NCBI GenBank assembly: GCA_965371805.1
Contig: CBDUZW010000001.1
Span: 151,746-215,745 of the forward strand
DNA from: JAOZTV01 sp965371805
GTDB taxonomy: Bacteria > Acidobacteriota > Aminicenantia > UBA2199
Direction: 5' to 3'
DNA length: 64,000 nt
Part shown: one piece after another, positions 53,511-61,886 of the stretch
Layout of the letters: every line of letters starts with the position of its first letter
How positions within the stretch are numbered: the first letter of the stretch is position 1
Position numbers and translations under genes: made by a program
The notes under the pieces: generated by a model
Seen by the model: only the letters and a program-made list of their open reading frames with translations
The model's database searches: none
What the model was told of the DNA's origin: nothing

Positions 53511-54890
53511 CTATTCTTTATTAATCTTTAAATTCTGTATCTTATACCTTAATCCTGACTCTGATATACCAAGCTCTTCAGCTGTTTTTGTCTGGTTATT
53601 TTTATGTTTTTTTAGTGTATTTAAAATTATATTCTTTTCAATAATGCCGAGTCTGTCAGGAAGAGGCAGGGAATTTTCAACTTCTTTCAGATAATCTAAT
53701 ATTTTCTCATCTCTAGCATTCAAATATACTGGAAGATCTTCAAGTTCTAACACTTCACTTCTGGCTAACACTATTCCTCTTTCAATAATATTGCCCAACT
53801 CTCTGATATTGCCTTTATAATTATATTTTATCAGAGCAGACATTGCATTTTTTGATATGGTAGTAATAGATTTATCTTCAATTTTACTAAATTTTTTAAT
53901 AAAAAAATCCACCAAATTAGGAATATCATCTTTTCGGTCCCTTAATGGAGGAATTTCTATATTGATTACATTTAATCTAAAATAAAGATCTTCTCTGAAT
54001 TTGCCTTCCTTTATCAATTCTTCCAGATTTTTATTAGTCGCAGTAACCAATCTGATGTCAGTATTTATTACTTTATTTGATCCTAATTTTGAAATCTCTT
54101 TTTCCTGAATAGCTCTGAGAAGTTTAACCTGCATTTCAAGTGAAAGATCTCCTATTTCATCTAAAAACAATGTACCGTTCTTCGCCTCCTCAAATTTCCC
54201 GATCCTGTTTTCAATTGAACCGGTATATGCACCTTTTACAGCCCCAAATAGCTCAGCTTCTATTAAGGATTCCGGTAATGCAGAGAGGTTCACTTTAATA
54301 AACTTATTGTTTTTGCGTTTTGAATGATAGTGGATTATCTGTGTAATTACCTCTTTACCTGTGCCACTCTCACCAGTTATCAAAATACTTGCATTAGAAT
54401 CAGCGGCCCGTATAGTGACATTTAATACTTTCTGCATATTTTCAGAATTAAAAACATAATTATCAAATGCATATTTATCCTGTAAACTACTCTTTAAATT
54501 TCTATTTTCATCAATTAAGTTTATTTTTTCTATGATTTTATTAATAGTATGATTAAGTTCATCAATTTCTAATGGTTTTGTAATATAATCGTAAGCACCC
54601 GATTTTAATAACTTTACAGCTTTTTCTACTGAACTGTAAGCAGTCATAAAAACAACCGGAACCATTGGATTTATTTTTTTTATCTCTTTAAAAAACTGCT
54701 CTCCATTCATCCCGGGCAATTTATAATCCAGAACAACAATATCAACCAAATGCTCACTAAAATATATTAATGCCTCTTCAGCAGTACTGAATAATTTTGA
54801 TTTATATCCTTTTTCTAGAAAATTATCATTAATAACCTTCCCGGCAATCTGCTCATCTTCAACAATTAAAATATTAATTTTTTTATCCAT
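53511..54890 (-). CDS. NtrC-family sigma-54 response regulator
   Basis: The 459-residue protein has a receiver domain (1-120; V-L-D-Y-K-L-P with the phospho-acceptor Asp near 55, K-P-L near 106), an AAA+ domain (about 140-370) with G-E-S-G-T-G-K-E and a C-terminal Fis-type helix-turn-helix (T-A-E-E-L-G-I-S-E-S-G-L-R-Y-K-I). The sigma-54 contact loop reads G-A-Y-T-G-S instead of the usual G-A-F-T-G-A. It is the last gene of the operon and the natural activator of the sigma-54 promoter at 58.84 kb. Confidence 0.9.
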   Translation of the reverse strand: MDKKINILIVEDEQIAGKVINDNFLEKGYKSKLFSTAEEALIYFSEHLVDIVVLDYKLPGMNGEQFFKEIKKINPMVPVVFMTAYSSVEKAVKLLKSGAYDYITKPLEIDELNHTINKIIEKINLIDENRNLKSSLQDKYAFDNYVFNSENMQKVLNVTIRAADSNASILITGESGTGKEVITQIIHYHSKRKNNKFIKVNLSALPESLIEAELFGAVKGAYTGSIENRIGKFEEAKNGTLFLDEIGDLSLEMQVKLLRAIQEKEISKLGSNKVINTDIRLVTATNKNLEELIKEGKFREDLYFRLNVINIEIPPLRDRKDDIPNLVDFFIKKFSKIEDKSITTISKNAMSALIKYNYKGNIRELGNIIERGIVLARSEVLELEDLPVYLNARDEKILDYLKEVENSLPLPDRLGIIEKNIILNTLKKHKNNQTKTAEELGISESGLRYKIQNLKINKE

Positions 54891-54891
54891 A

Positions 54892-56124
54892 TTAATTTTT
54901 CCTAATCTTTATTTTAAAAACCTTATTCCCCTTATCCCTGGATACTAATTGAATCGTTCCATTCAACGCTTTTAGAAGTTTTAATGTTATATGAAGACCT
55001 AAGCCCATTCCCTTTGTCTTGGAAGAAATATAAGGTTTAAATATTTTTCCTCTAATATCCTCATTTATTTCATCTCCATTATCCCTTATGATCAGCTCCA
55101 GATTCCCCTCTTTTTCCTCAAGTTCAATTTCAATTCTATCGGCCTTTGCTTCAATAGCATTATTAATTAGATTCAACAGTATTTGAGTTAATAGTTCCCG
55201 GTCAGACACAAAAAATTTAATTGAATTTTTAATTATCATCTCTATTCCAGATTCATTTAATTCCTTCTCTTTTAAAAGAAAAAACTCATTAAGAAAACCA
55301 TCCATCTCGATCTTCTGAAAGTTAGTCCTGACCTTTTTAGACACGGATGAATAGGAATTTATGATTTCAGATATCCGCTTTATCTCGTTTTTTATTGCAT
55401 CTTTATAGAAAACCGCATTTTCATCCTCTTTAACAAGATATTTCTCAAGGGCAGAAAATGACAAATATATAGAATTCAATGGATTTTTAATCTCATGAGC
55501 TATTTCTGAAGTTAAAAGTGAAAGATCTTTAAAATGCTCTTTATCTTCTTTTTCTAATTTAATTTCCAACTCTTTTTGAAAAAATTTTCCATCAAAATAG
55601 ATGATCAAACCAATAATTAATAACATTATAATAATAATAAAAACAGCGACAACAAAAAAATTACGGGTTAAAGTTGTCTCAAATGTAGTTAAAAAATTAT
55701 AATTAAATCCAATATGTAAACGAAAGGATTTTTTGTTTTTATTTTTAAAGTTACTTTTAATATCAAAAATTTTCCCAATTGGAGAATCAATGATGTGCAT
55801 ATCCTTCTGGTCATCAACAGCAGGAAAATAACCCTCAAAACGGGACAGTAGAAAAATCAGTTCATTTTCCTGAAATAAACCAATATATACTATTAATTCA
55901 TTTTTATATATGTTTTTCAAAAATGCTTCCAGAGAGTTGACTCCATTCTCTGTAAGATATTTTCCCGAAACCTCGACCAGATTACTGATAGTAATACCTT
56001 CAGCGATAGCGATTTCTTCAGATTGAGCTTCAATTTTATTTTTCGTAAAATTGTTCAGAAAATACATGGTAACCAGAATTAATACAAATGAGATAACAAA
56101 TATAGAAATAATTCTTTTTTTAAT
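54892..56124 (-). CDS. membrane sensor histidine kinase, probable ATT start
   Basis: The kinase has about 410 residues. With the start at 56124 (ATT after AGGGG by 5 bases) it gains a basic N-terminus and a first membrane helix (K-K-R-I-I-S-I-F-V-I-S-F-V-L-I-L-V), as a sensor kinase needs. The first ATG in frame (56067) would begin in the middle of this helix. A periplasmic sensor part follows, then a second membrane helix, then E-I-A-H-E-I-K-N-P-L-N and an ATPase domain with D-N-G-D-E-I and M-G-L-G-L-H. The start overlaps the stop of the upstream gene as ATTAA. It is 1 base from the regulator gene it should phosphorylate. Confidence 0.8.
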   Translation of the reverse strand: MKKRIISIFVISFVLILVTMYFLNNFTKNKIEAQSEEIAIAEGITISNLVEVSGKYLTENGVNSLEAFLKNIYKNELIVYIGLFQENELIFLLSRFEGYFPAVDDQKDMHIIDSPIGKIFDIKSNFKNKNKKSFRLHIGFNYNFLTTFETTLTRNFFVVAVFIIIIMLLIIGLIIYFDGKFFQKELEIKLEKEDKEHFKDLSLLTSEIAHEIKNPLNSIYLSFSALEKYLVKEDENAVFYKDAIKNEIKRISEIINSYSSVSKKVRTNFQKIEMDGFLNEFFLLKEKELNESGIEMIIKNSIKFFVSDRELLTQILLNLINNAIEAKADRIEIELEEKEGNLELIIRDNGDEINEDIRGKIFKPYISSKTKGMGLGLHITLKLLKALNGTIQLVSRDKGNKVFKIKIRKN

Positions 56125-56575
56125 AGTGTCCCCTACTCTTCATTCTTCTCCCGGCCTTCATTTCCTTTTTAAAATATTTGCCTCTGCCACGCCAAAGTGG
56201 AAATCCATTTTTATCCCGAAATTGAAAGTTTTCTCCTCCATAAATTATAGATTGTGTCATAATGGTATTAAGATTATTATTGTTTCTATATGATCCGGTA
56301 ACTTCTATATAGCTTCCTTTCATCATATCCATTTTAAAAAACCAGTCCGGAGCAACTTCTAAACGATAAATCTTTCCACTTTTTTTTTCATTCAGATAAA
56401 TAACAGTGAAATCTTTTTTATAGTAGCTCTTTTCCTTTGTGATCTCTGTAATTTTACCTTTAATCGTTTTTACAAAATCAAGTCGGTAATATTTTATCTG
56501 CTTTTGCCCGGTTAAACAAAATGAAACTAATAAAATTAAGCTTAAAGATATTATTGTTTTTTTCATAATATTCAC
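56120..56575 (-). CDS. small secreted protein with LRD-PLWR-type motif
   Basis: This protein of 151 residues has a signal peptide, possibly a lipoprotein one (L-L-V-S-F-C). The central domain looks like an OB-type barrel, and near residue 118 there is F-R-D-K-N-G-F-P-L-W-R-G, shared with the two repeats of the 58-kb protein. A very basic tail follows. It overlaps the kinase start and lies directly after the barrel-like gene, so it is firmly part of this operon. Confidence 0.7.
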   Translation of the reverse strand: MNIMKKTIISLSLILLVSFCLTGQKQIKYYRLDFVKTIKGKITEITKEKSYYKKDFTVIYLNEKKSGKIYRLEVAPDWFFKMDMMKGSYIEVTGSYRNNNNLNTIMTQSIIYGGENFQFRDKNGFPLWRGRGKYFKKEMKAGRRMKSRGHY

Positions 56576-57771
56576 TAAAAATAATAGCTGATATCAACAG
56601 CTGTTGTAACTGTATTATAACGAAAGAAGGAATCGTTGGATGCATTATCTCTATAAGAGACAAAAGCAGATAGACCAATCTTTCCAATTTTTTTTGAAAG
56701 CTTCAATCCATAATAAAGCAGAGAATCTTTTCTTTCTTCCATTGGTTCTATCGCCATCCCCTCTTCATCCATAATAAATATATCAGGATAATTCTTGTTA
56801 AAATAAGAGATTGATCCTTCAAATGAGATATTTGTAAAAATCACTGTTTTTAATTTCAAACCGAATCGAATTCCGTCCCATAAATAATTATCATTATTGG
56901 GATATATGATATATGAATTCCTGATCAATGTTTCCGCATTCTTCAAACCACTAAAATTAACCCGTAACTCTGTTTCTCCTGTTAAACCTATATGTGTCCC
57001 TATTGCCTGTTTTATTTGAAATAAACCATATATATTCGGAACGCCTAGATTATGAGATAAAAGTTCTATAACCGGTTCTGTTCCCGGACCATTTTTATTC
57101 CCGCTCCCATGATGATCCGGATCATGCCCTGAATTACCATGATTTTCAAAATAGTTATAGTTCTCACCAAAATCATACTCATCTATAATATGAGGATAAT
57201 ATCTATAATTGATACCTGTCTGAAAATGTATTTTAGTCTGGGTTTCAAAGAAACGATTCCATTCTACAAAAATCTTATGATTATGAAAATCAAAAGAACC
57301 ATAGTTTGAATAATTTCTAACTTCTAAACTATAGCCGGCTTTAAGAAAAGATTTCGAAGATGTATATATTTTTATTTCTGCCTGAAATCGGGGGCCGGTA
57401 AAGTTAAAATCCGTATACAATTTTTTATATTTGAGCAATGAATAGGCCAACGCCAGTGAAAAACCGTTTCTCCCCTTCATTGGCTGAAAAAATTCTAAAC
57501 CAGCCTCAATATTTATTGAATTGAAGTTCGGATTTTCAGTAAAAATTCCAGAAGTAGTATCCAGATAGATGTTGAATTTTTTGACTGAGAAATTAATGTC
57601 AGTATGCAATTGAGAGACATAATCTGTCACAGAATTGGCATTCATAAATATATTATCACTATAATAACCCATGTAATTGATATTCAGGCTGAACTCATTT
57701 GCCTGCACCATTCCTGTCACAAAGATCAAAAACACTGACAAGTAGACAGCAAGTATAATATATTTTTTCAT
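56575..57771 (-). CDS. outer-membrane beta-barrel-like protein
   Basis: The product has about 398 residues, with a signal peptide ending in V-Q-A and long amphipathic strands; the C-terminus is D-I-S-Y-Y-F, as in BAM substrates. A loop of about 30 residues near 210-240 is rich in His, Gly, Asn and Asp and might bind metal. The ATG at 57771 follows AGAGGGA and is preferred over one at 57804. It has the same strand style as porin-like or secretion-channel proteins, but no family is named. The secreted Gly-rich protein is encoded just upstream. Confidence 0.72.
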   Translation of the reverse strand: MKKYIILAVYLSVFLIFVTGMVQANEFSLNINYMGYYSDNIFMNANSVTDYVSQLHTDINFSVKKFNIYLDTTSGIFTENPNFNSINIEAGLEFFQPMKGRNGFSLALAYSLLKYKKLYTDFNFTGPRFQAEIKIYTSSKSFLKAGYSLEVRNYSNYGSFDFHNHKIFVEWNRFFETQTKIHFQTGINYRYYPHIIDEYDFGENYNYFENHGNSGHDPDHHGSGNKNGPGTEPVIELLSHNLGVPNIYGLFQIKQAIGTHIGLTGETELRVNFSGLKNAETLIRNSYIIYPNNDNYLWDGIRFGLKLKTVIFTNISFEGSISYFNKNYPDIFIMDEEGMAIEPMEERKDSLLYYGLKLSKKIGKIGLSAFVSYRDNASNDSFFRYNTVTTAVDISYYF

Positions 57772-57870
57772 CCAATCCCTCTTAACTAATTTTAAACTAA
57801 ACATAAAACAAAGACAAGCCCGTAATAAATATCAATATGGGCTGAATCTTTATTAGTTTGCCCTAAGTGG

Positions 57871-58749
57871 TTACCTTCTCCAGAGAGGAGCAGCTGTTTC
57901 AGGATCTCTTAATTGAACTTTGACTCCATCAGAAAGTGCTATCGACATTAATACATTAACAGTTACAGTATTATAGAATACTGTAAAACCTTCAGTTTTT
58001 ACCCTGTCACCAACTACAGGCCTTACTACACCTAGATTATCCCAGTAATAATATGGTCCTAAGCCATTTACAGTTTCATTGCCTGACGCTGTTGCTATGA
58101 CCAGGCCATTACCATTAAAGCCAGAATTTCCCATAGAACTTAAGCTTATAACATCACCCTCAATTACAAAAGGAGTTCCTTCCAAAATATTTTCATATGA
58201 ACCATATCCGCCTCCACACCATTCATTTCCACCATTGCCATAGCCTCCGCCATTACCATAGCCACCGCCATTGCCGTTACCACCATTGCCACGCCATAAA
58301 GGATAGCCATCCGCATCCCTCAGCTCTATGGTTTTCCCATTTACTGTAATATTAGTCAACACATTATGTTCAATACCATTATAATCAACAGTATATCCAT
58401 TTCCACTAACAGCATCGCCTACCACAGGTCTTCCAATATTAAGACTTTCCCAGTAGCCAAAAGGTCCGAGTCCAGTAACAGTTAAGTTTCCGTTAATCAC
58501 CAATCCATTTCCAACAACTCCAACATCAGTCACTGTACCGGAAAAAGTAAAAGCCGTCCCATTTATTATATTATTCCCAGTATGATTTCCATTACCATTT
58601 TGATTTCCATTGCCATTTTGATTTCCATTACCGTTTCCACCATTTCCTCCACCATTTCCTCCACCACCACATTGAGCATTCATTTCTGATACAGACGGCA
58701 GTAATATTAGAGCCAATACCGCTAAAACAATAATCCATTTTTTATTCAT
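57871..58749 (-). CDS. secreted two-repeat Gly/Asn-rich protein
   Basis: The 292-residue protein has a signal peptide, a low-complexity Gly/Asn/Gln stretch (about 27-60) and two copies of a ~95-residue domain (about 60-152 and 190-292). Each copy has the order F-x-x-x-G-x-V, G-N-G-L-V-I, V-x-G-L-G-P, Y-W-x-x-L-x-x-x-R-P-V-V-G-D, and ends L-R-D-x-x-x-x-P-L-W-R. A second Gly-rich stretch separates them. It is the first gene after the sigma-54 promoter and probably the most strongly made product. Its function is unknown; a surface or matrix protein is a fair guess. Confidence 0.75.
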   Translation of the reverse strand: MNKKWIIVLAVLALILLPSVSEMNAQCGGGGNGGGNGGNGNGNQNGNGNQNGNGNHTGNNIINGTAFTFSGTVTDVGVVGNGLVINGNLTVTGLGPFGYWESLNIGRPVVGDAVSGNGYTVDYNGIEHNVLTNITVNGKTIELRDADGYPLWRGNGGNGNGGGYGNGGGYGNGGNEWCGGGYGSYENILEGTPFVIEGDVISLSSMGNSGFNGNGLVIATASGNETVNGLGPYYYWDNLGVVRPVVGDRVKTEGFTVFYNTVTVNVLMSIALSDGVKVQLRDPETAAPLWRR

Positions 58750-58834
58750 TTAAACCTCCCAATTTAAATACCTGTTTATTTTTTATATCTTCTTTTTCTA
58801 CATTCATATTTTCTTCTATTTACAAATATTATCA

Positions 58835-58850
58835 TGCAATATCCATGCCA
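58835..58850 (-). promoter_or_regulatory. sigma-54 (-24/-12) promoter
   Basis: On the minus strand the sequence is TGGCATG-GATA-TTGCA, which keeps the GG and GC pairs at the right spacing and nearly all of the TGGCACG-N4-TTGC consensus. It lies about 85 bases before the start of the secreted repeat protein gene. The same operon encodes the sigma-54 activator that would drive it. Confidence 0.8.
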
Positions 58851-58936
58851 AACTATATTTTATGTAGAGGTCTTCCAATATGCCTATAAAACTAGTTTAA
58901 TTTTATTATTGCCAGGCCGGTAAACATTCAAAAATT

Positions 58937-58959
58937 TGCGAATTGCGCAGAATTCTGCG
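58937..58959. promoter_or_regulatory. probable activator-binding site (UAS)
   Basis: CGCAGAATTCTGCG at 58946-58959 is a perfect 14-bp palindrome. A second near-palindrome, TGCGAATTGCGCA, overlaps it at 58937-58949. They lie about 90-110 bases upstream of the -24 element, where NtrC-type activators usually bind. The remaining DNA between 58750 and 59063 shows no gene. Confidence 0.65.
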
Positions 58960-59063
58960 ACTTAGAGCAATGTTTGATTGAACCTATAGTGTGAGACGAT
59001 TTTAAATTAAGTTTTTAGTTTGCTATAATTTTTTTTTTAATGTATAAAATATAGGGACAATTT

Positions 59064-59777
59064 ATGAAATGTTTAATTATTGCAGCAGGATTAGGCAGTA
59101 GGTTGGCAGATCAGGGTGATTCCAAGCCATTAGTGCAATTAGACGGAATTCCACTTATAGAACATGTTATTTTAACTGCTATGGAAGCTGGTATTACAGA
59201 GTTTCTTATTGTTACCGGTTATAATGGTGATAAAATAGAAAATCATCTTAAAATATTCAATTTAAAACACTCAATAAATATTGAATTTATTTATAATGAA
59301 CAGTGGAAAGAACCCAATGGTGTCTCTGTACTAAAAGCCAGGGCAGAGTTTCATGAACCTTTCTTTTTATTAATGTCAGACCATCTGTTTGACCCCTCAA
59401 TAATTAAAAATCTACGGGCTGAAGGGATTGGTCCCGGAGAAGTTAAATTAGCTGTTGACAAAAGAATTGAAGATAATGTTCTTATTGATATTGATGATGT
59501 TACCAAAGTTATGGAAAAGAACAATTTCATAGAGAATATTGGTAAAACCCTCCCCTCCTATAATGCTTTTGATACGGGTATATTTTTGTGCACCTCTGCA
59601 ATCTTTACAGCCTTGGAACAGAGTATTACAAAAGGAGACAAGTCACTTTCCGGTGGTATCCGGGAGTTGGCAGGCAGACAAAAGGCCAGAACATTTGATA
59701 TCGGGAATTATAATTGGATTGATGTGGATGACAGTGAAGCTTTTAAGAAAGCTGAATATATTTTTAATAAAAAATAA
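59064..59777 (+). CDS. inositol-phosphate cytidylyltransferase-like nucleotidyltransferase
   Basis: This 237-residue sugar-nucleotidyltransferase-fold enzyme has the nucleotide loop A-A-G-L-G-S-R-L near 7-14, K-P-L-V near 21 and S-D-H near 107. Its place before Ino1 and a CDP-alcohol transferase points to CTP:inositol-1-phosphate cytidylyltransferase, which makes CDP-inositol. Other sugar-phosphate substrates cannot be excluded from the sequence. Confidence 0.78.
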   Translation: MKCLIIAAGLGSRLADQGDSKPLVQLDGIPLIEHVILTAMEAGITEFLIVTGYNGDKIENHLKIFNLKHSINIEFIYNEQWKEPNGVSVLKARAEFHEPFFLLMSDHLFDPSIIKNLRAEGIGPGEVKLAVDKRIEDNVLIDIDDVTKVMEKNNFIENIGKTLPSYNAFDTGIFLCTSAIFTALEQSITKGDKSLSGGIRELAGRQKARTFDIGNYNWIDVDDSEAFKKAEYIFNKK

Positions 59778-59791
59778 CAGGGGAATAGTAT

Positions 59792-61129
59792 ATGAAAAAA
59801 ATTTTAAGAGGTAAGGAAATTCAGCCAGCTTCAGGAAAATTAGGGGTATTAATTCCCGGGATCGGTGCTGTCACTACAACTTTATTAGCGGGTGTTTTTG
59901 CTGCCAGAAAAGGACTTGCGCGACCATTTGGCTCTGTCACACAGGTAGGCAAAATCCGTCTCGGTAAACGTGATGAAAAGCGTTATATCCCGATAAAAGA
60001 ATTTGTACCCCTGGCCAATCTAGATGATATTGTCTTTGGTGGCTGGGATATTTTTCCGGATTCAGCATATCAGGCAGCAACAAAAGCCAATGTATTAAAG
60101 CCCGAGCATATTGAAATTGTTAAGGAAGATTTGAAAAACATTAAACCTATGACCGCTGTATTTAATAAACATTATGTAAAAAACCTTGATGGAGACCATA
60201 TAAAAAAAGGCAGCAATAAAATGGAACTGGCTGAACAATTGATGGAAGATATTGAAACATTTAAAAAAATTAATGGTGTGGAGCGCTTGATAATGTGCTG
60301 GGCTGCATCTACCGAAGCTTATATCCAGACATCCAGGGTCCATTATAGTTTGAAGTCATTTGAAGAAGGCTTAAAGAATGATAATCCTGCCATATCACCA
60401 AGCCAAATTTACGCATATGCAGCATTGAAGAAAAAAGTACCATTTATTAATGGAGCACCTCATTTAACAACCGACTGTCCAGCACTTATGGAATTAGCAA
60501 ATAAAAACCATGTTTCAGTTTGTGGTAAAGATTTTAAAACCGGGCAGACTTTAGTAAAATCTATTATTGCCCCTGGTCTTAATGCCAGGCTTTTAGGTGT
60601 TTCCGGGTGGTTTTCAACAAACATTCTGGGTAATAGGGATGGTGAAGTACTTGATGATCCAGAATCATTCAAATCAAAAGAAGTAAGCAAATTAGGAGTA
60701 CTGGATACAATTTTGAAGCCTGATATTTACCCTGAACTATATAAAGACCTATATCATAAGGTCCGGATAAATTATTATCCTCCTAGAGGTGATAATAAAG
60801 AGTCATGGGATAATATTGATATCTTTGGCTGGATGGATTATCCCATGCAGATCAAGATCAATTTTCTCTGCAGGGATTCAATTCTTGCTGCCCCGGTTAT
60901 GCTGGACCTGATTTTATTTGCAGATCTGGCACAACGTGCAGGTATGCATGGAATATTGGAATGGCTCTCTTTCTATTTTAAGAGTCCTCTTACAAAAGAA
61001 GGACTTTATCCTGAAAATGACCTGTTTGTACAACGCAGTAAACTTCAGAATACACTTAGATATTTAATGAAAGAGGATTTAATCCACCATACTGGACTTG
61101 ATTATTATTTTGACCTGGAAGAGGAGTAG
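59792..61129 (+). CDS. ino1: myo-inositol-1-phosphate synthase
   Basis: The 445-residue enzyme has an NAD-binding start (I-P-G-I-G-A-V-T-T-T), W-D-I-F-P near 90, and the conserved N-T-x-R-like core replaced by P-G-L-N-A-R-L-L-G-V-S-G-W-F-S-T-N-I-L-G-N-R-D-G, with C-G-K-D-F-K-T-G-Q-T before it. It isomerises glucose-6-phosphate to inositol phosphate. It lies 14 bases after the cytidylyltransferase gene in one operon. Confidence 0.88.
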   Translation: MKKILRGKEIQPASGKLGVLIPGIGAVTTTLLAGVFAARKGLARPFGSVTQVGKIRLGKRDEKRYIPIKEFVPLANLDDIVFGGWDIFPDSAYQAATKANVLKPEHIEIVKEDLKNIKPMTAVFNKHYVKNLDGDHIKKGSNKMELAEQLMEDIETFKKINGVERLIMCWAASTEAYIQTSRVHYSLKSFEEGLKNDNPAISPSQIYAYAALKKKVPFINGAPHLTTDCPALMELANKNHVSVCGKDFKTGQTLVKSIIAPGLNARLLGVSGWFSTNILGNRDGEVLDDPESFKSKEVSKLGVLDTILKPDIYPELYKDLYHKVRINYYPPRGDNKESWDNIDIFGWMDYPMQIKINFLCRDSILAAPVMLDLILFADLAQRAGMHGILEWLSFYFKSPLTKEGLYPENDLFVQRSKLQNTLRYLMKEDLIHHTGLDYYFDLEEE

Positions 61130-61136
61130 AAATCTT

Positions 61137-61886
61137 TTGAAAAAAAATAAATTTGACTATTCTAAAGCATTGAAGATTAATTCGATTGGGAAAAATCCTT
61201 TGAAATATCTTGATCTTTACTTAAACAGACCTGTAGCGGCTCTGATAGTGTCTGCCGTATTTAACACCCGTATTACACCTAATATGATCACTTTTATGTC
61301 CGGCTTAATTGGTCTTCTAGGCGCTTTTTTTTTCTCAAAAGGTGAATACTCATACTTTATACTCGGAGGTATTTTTGCCCAACTATCTTCAATCATTGAT
61401 GGCGCAGATGGTATGTTAGCCAGGGCAAAAAATATAACCAGTTCATATGGAACTTATCTGGATCTTTTTTTTGACCGTATCGTTGATTTCTCACTGTCAA
61501 TCGGCATCGCATTAGGAGCAGCAAAATATTTTAATAACCCTGATCTCCTTTTTTTAGGTGTTCTTGGGGGAGGACTCCTCTTATTGCAGATCAATATCTT
61601 CTACCTGACTAAAAGCTATATGAAAAAAACTAAAACTGGAGAAACGGGTGAAATGCGGGCAGTACAAATGTGGGGGATATTTATATTTGCCATGATTAAT
61701 AGAGTGGACCTCCTGATTTATATAGGCTTAATGTTCACAATTATGGTAAATATTGCCCATATCATATTTTTCCTCCAACTTGGTTTTAAAAAAGACCCTT
61801 TACTTATTGAAGGGTTTGATAAAAGCAAGCAATCCGACTCCAGCAAGCAGCAGAGCAATAAACCTCCTGATCAAAACCAGGGTTAA
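61137..61886 (+). CDS. CDP-alcohol phosphatidyltransferase (inositol-lipid or DIP-phosphate synthase)
   Basis: This membrane enzyme of about 249 residues has the signature D-G-A-D-G-M-L-A-R-x8-G-x3-D-x3-D near 87-110. A TTG at 61137, 10 bases after GAGGAG, is taken as start. With the two preceding genes it could make di-myo-inositol phosphate phosphate from CDP-inositol, or an inositol phospholipid. The C-terminal 25 residues are polar, Gln/Ser-rich and encoded in DNA that also encodes the end of the opposite-strand gene. Confidence 0.8.
   Translation: MKKNKFDYSKALKINSIGKNPLKYLDLYLNRPVAALIVSAVFNTRITPNMITFMSGLIGLLGAFFFSKGEYSYFILGGIFAQLSSIIDGADGMLARAKNITSSYGTYLDLFFDRIVDFSLSIGIALGAAKYFNNPDLLFLGVLGGGLLLLQINIFYLTKSYMKKTKTGETGEMRAVQMWGIFIFAMINRVDLLIYIGLMFTIMVNIAHIIFFLQLGFKKDPLLIEGFDKSKQSDSSKQQSNKPPDQNQG

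Noticed and set aside
58991..59031. Second sigma-54 promoter upstream of the cytidylyltransferase gene
   Set aside because: TTTGCT occurs near 59022 but there is no GG at the -24 position.
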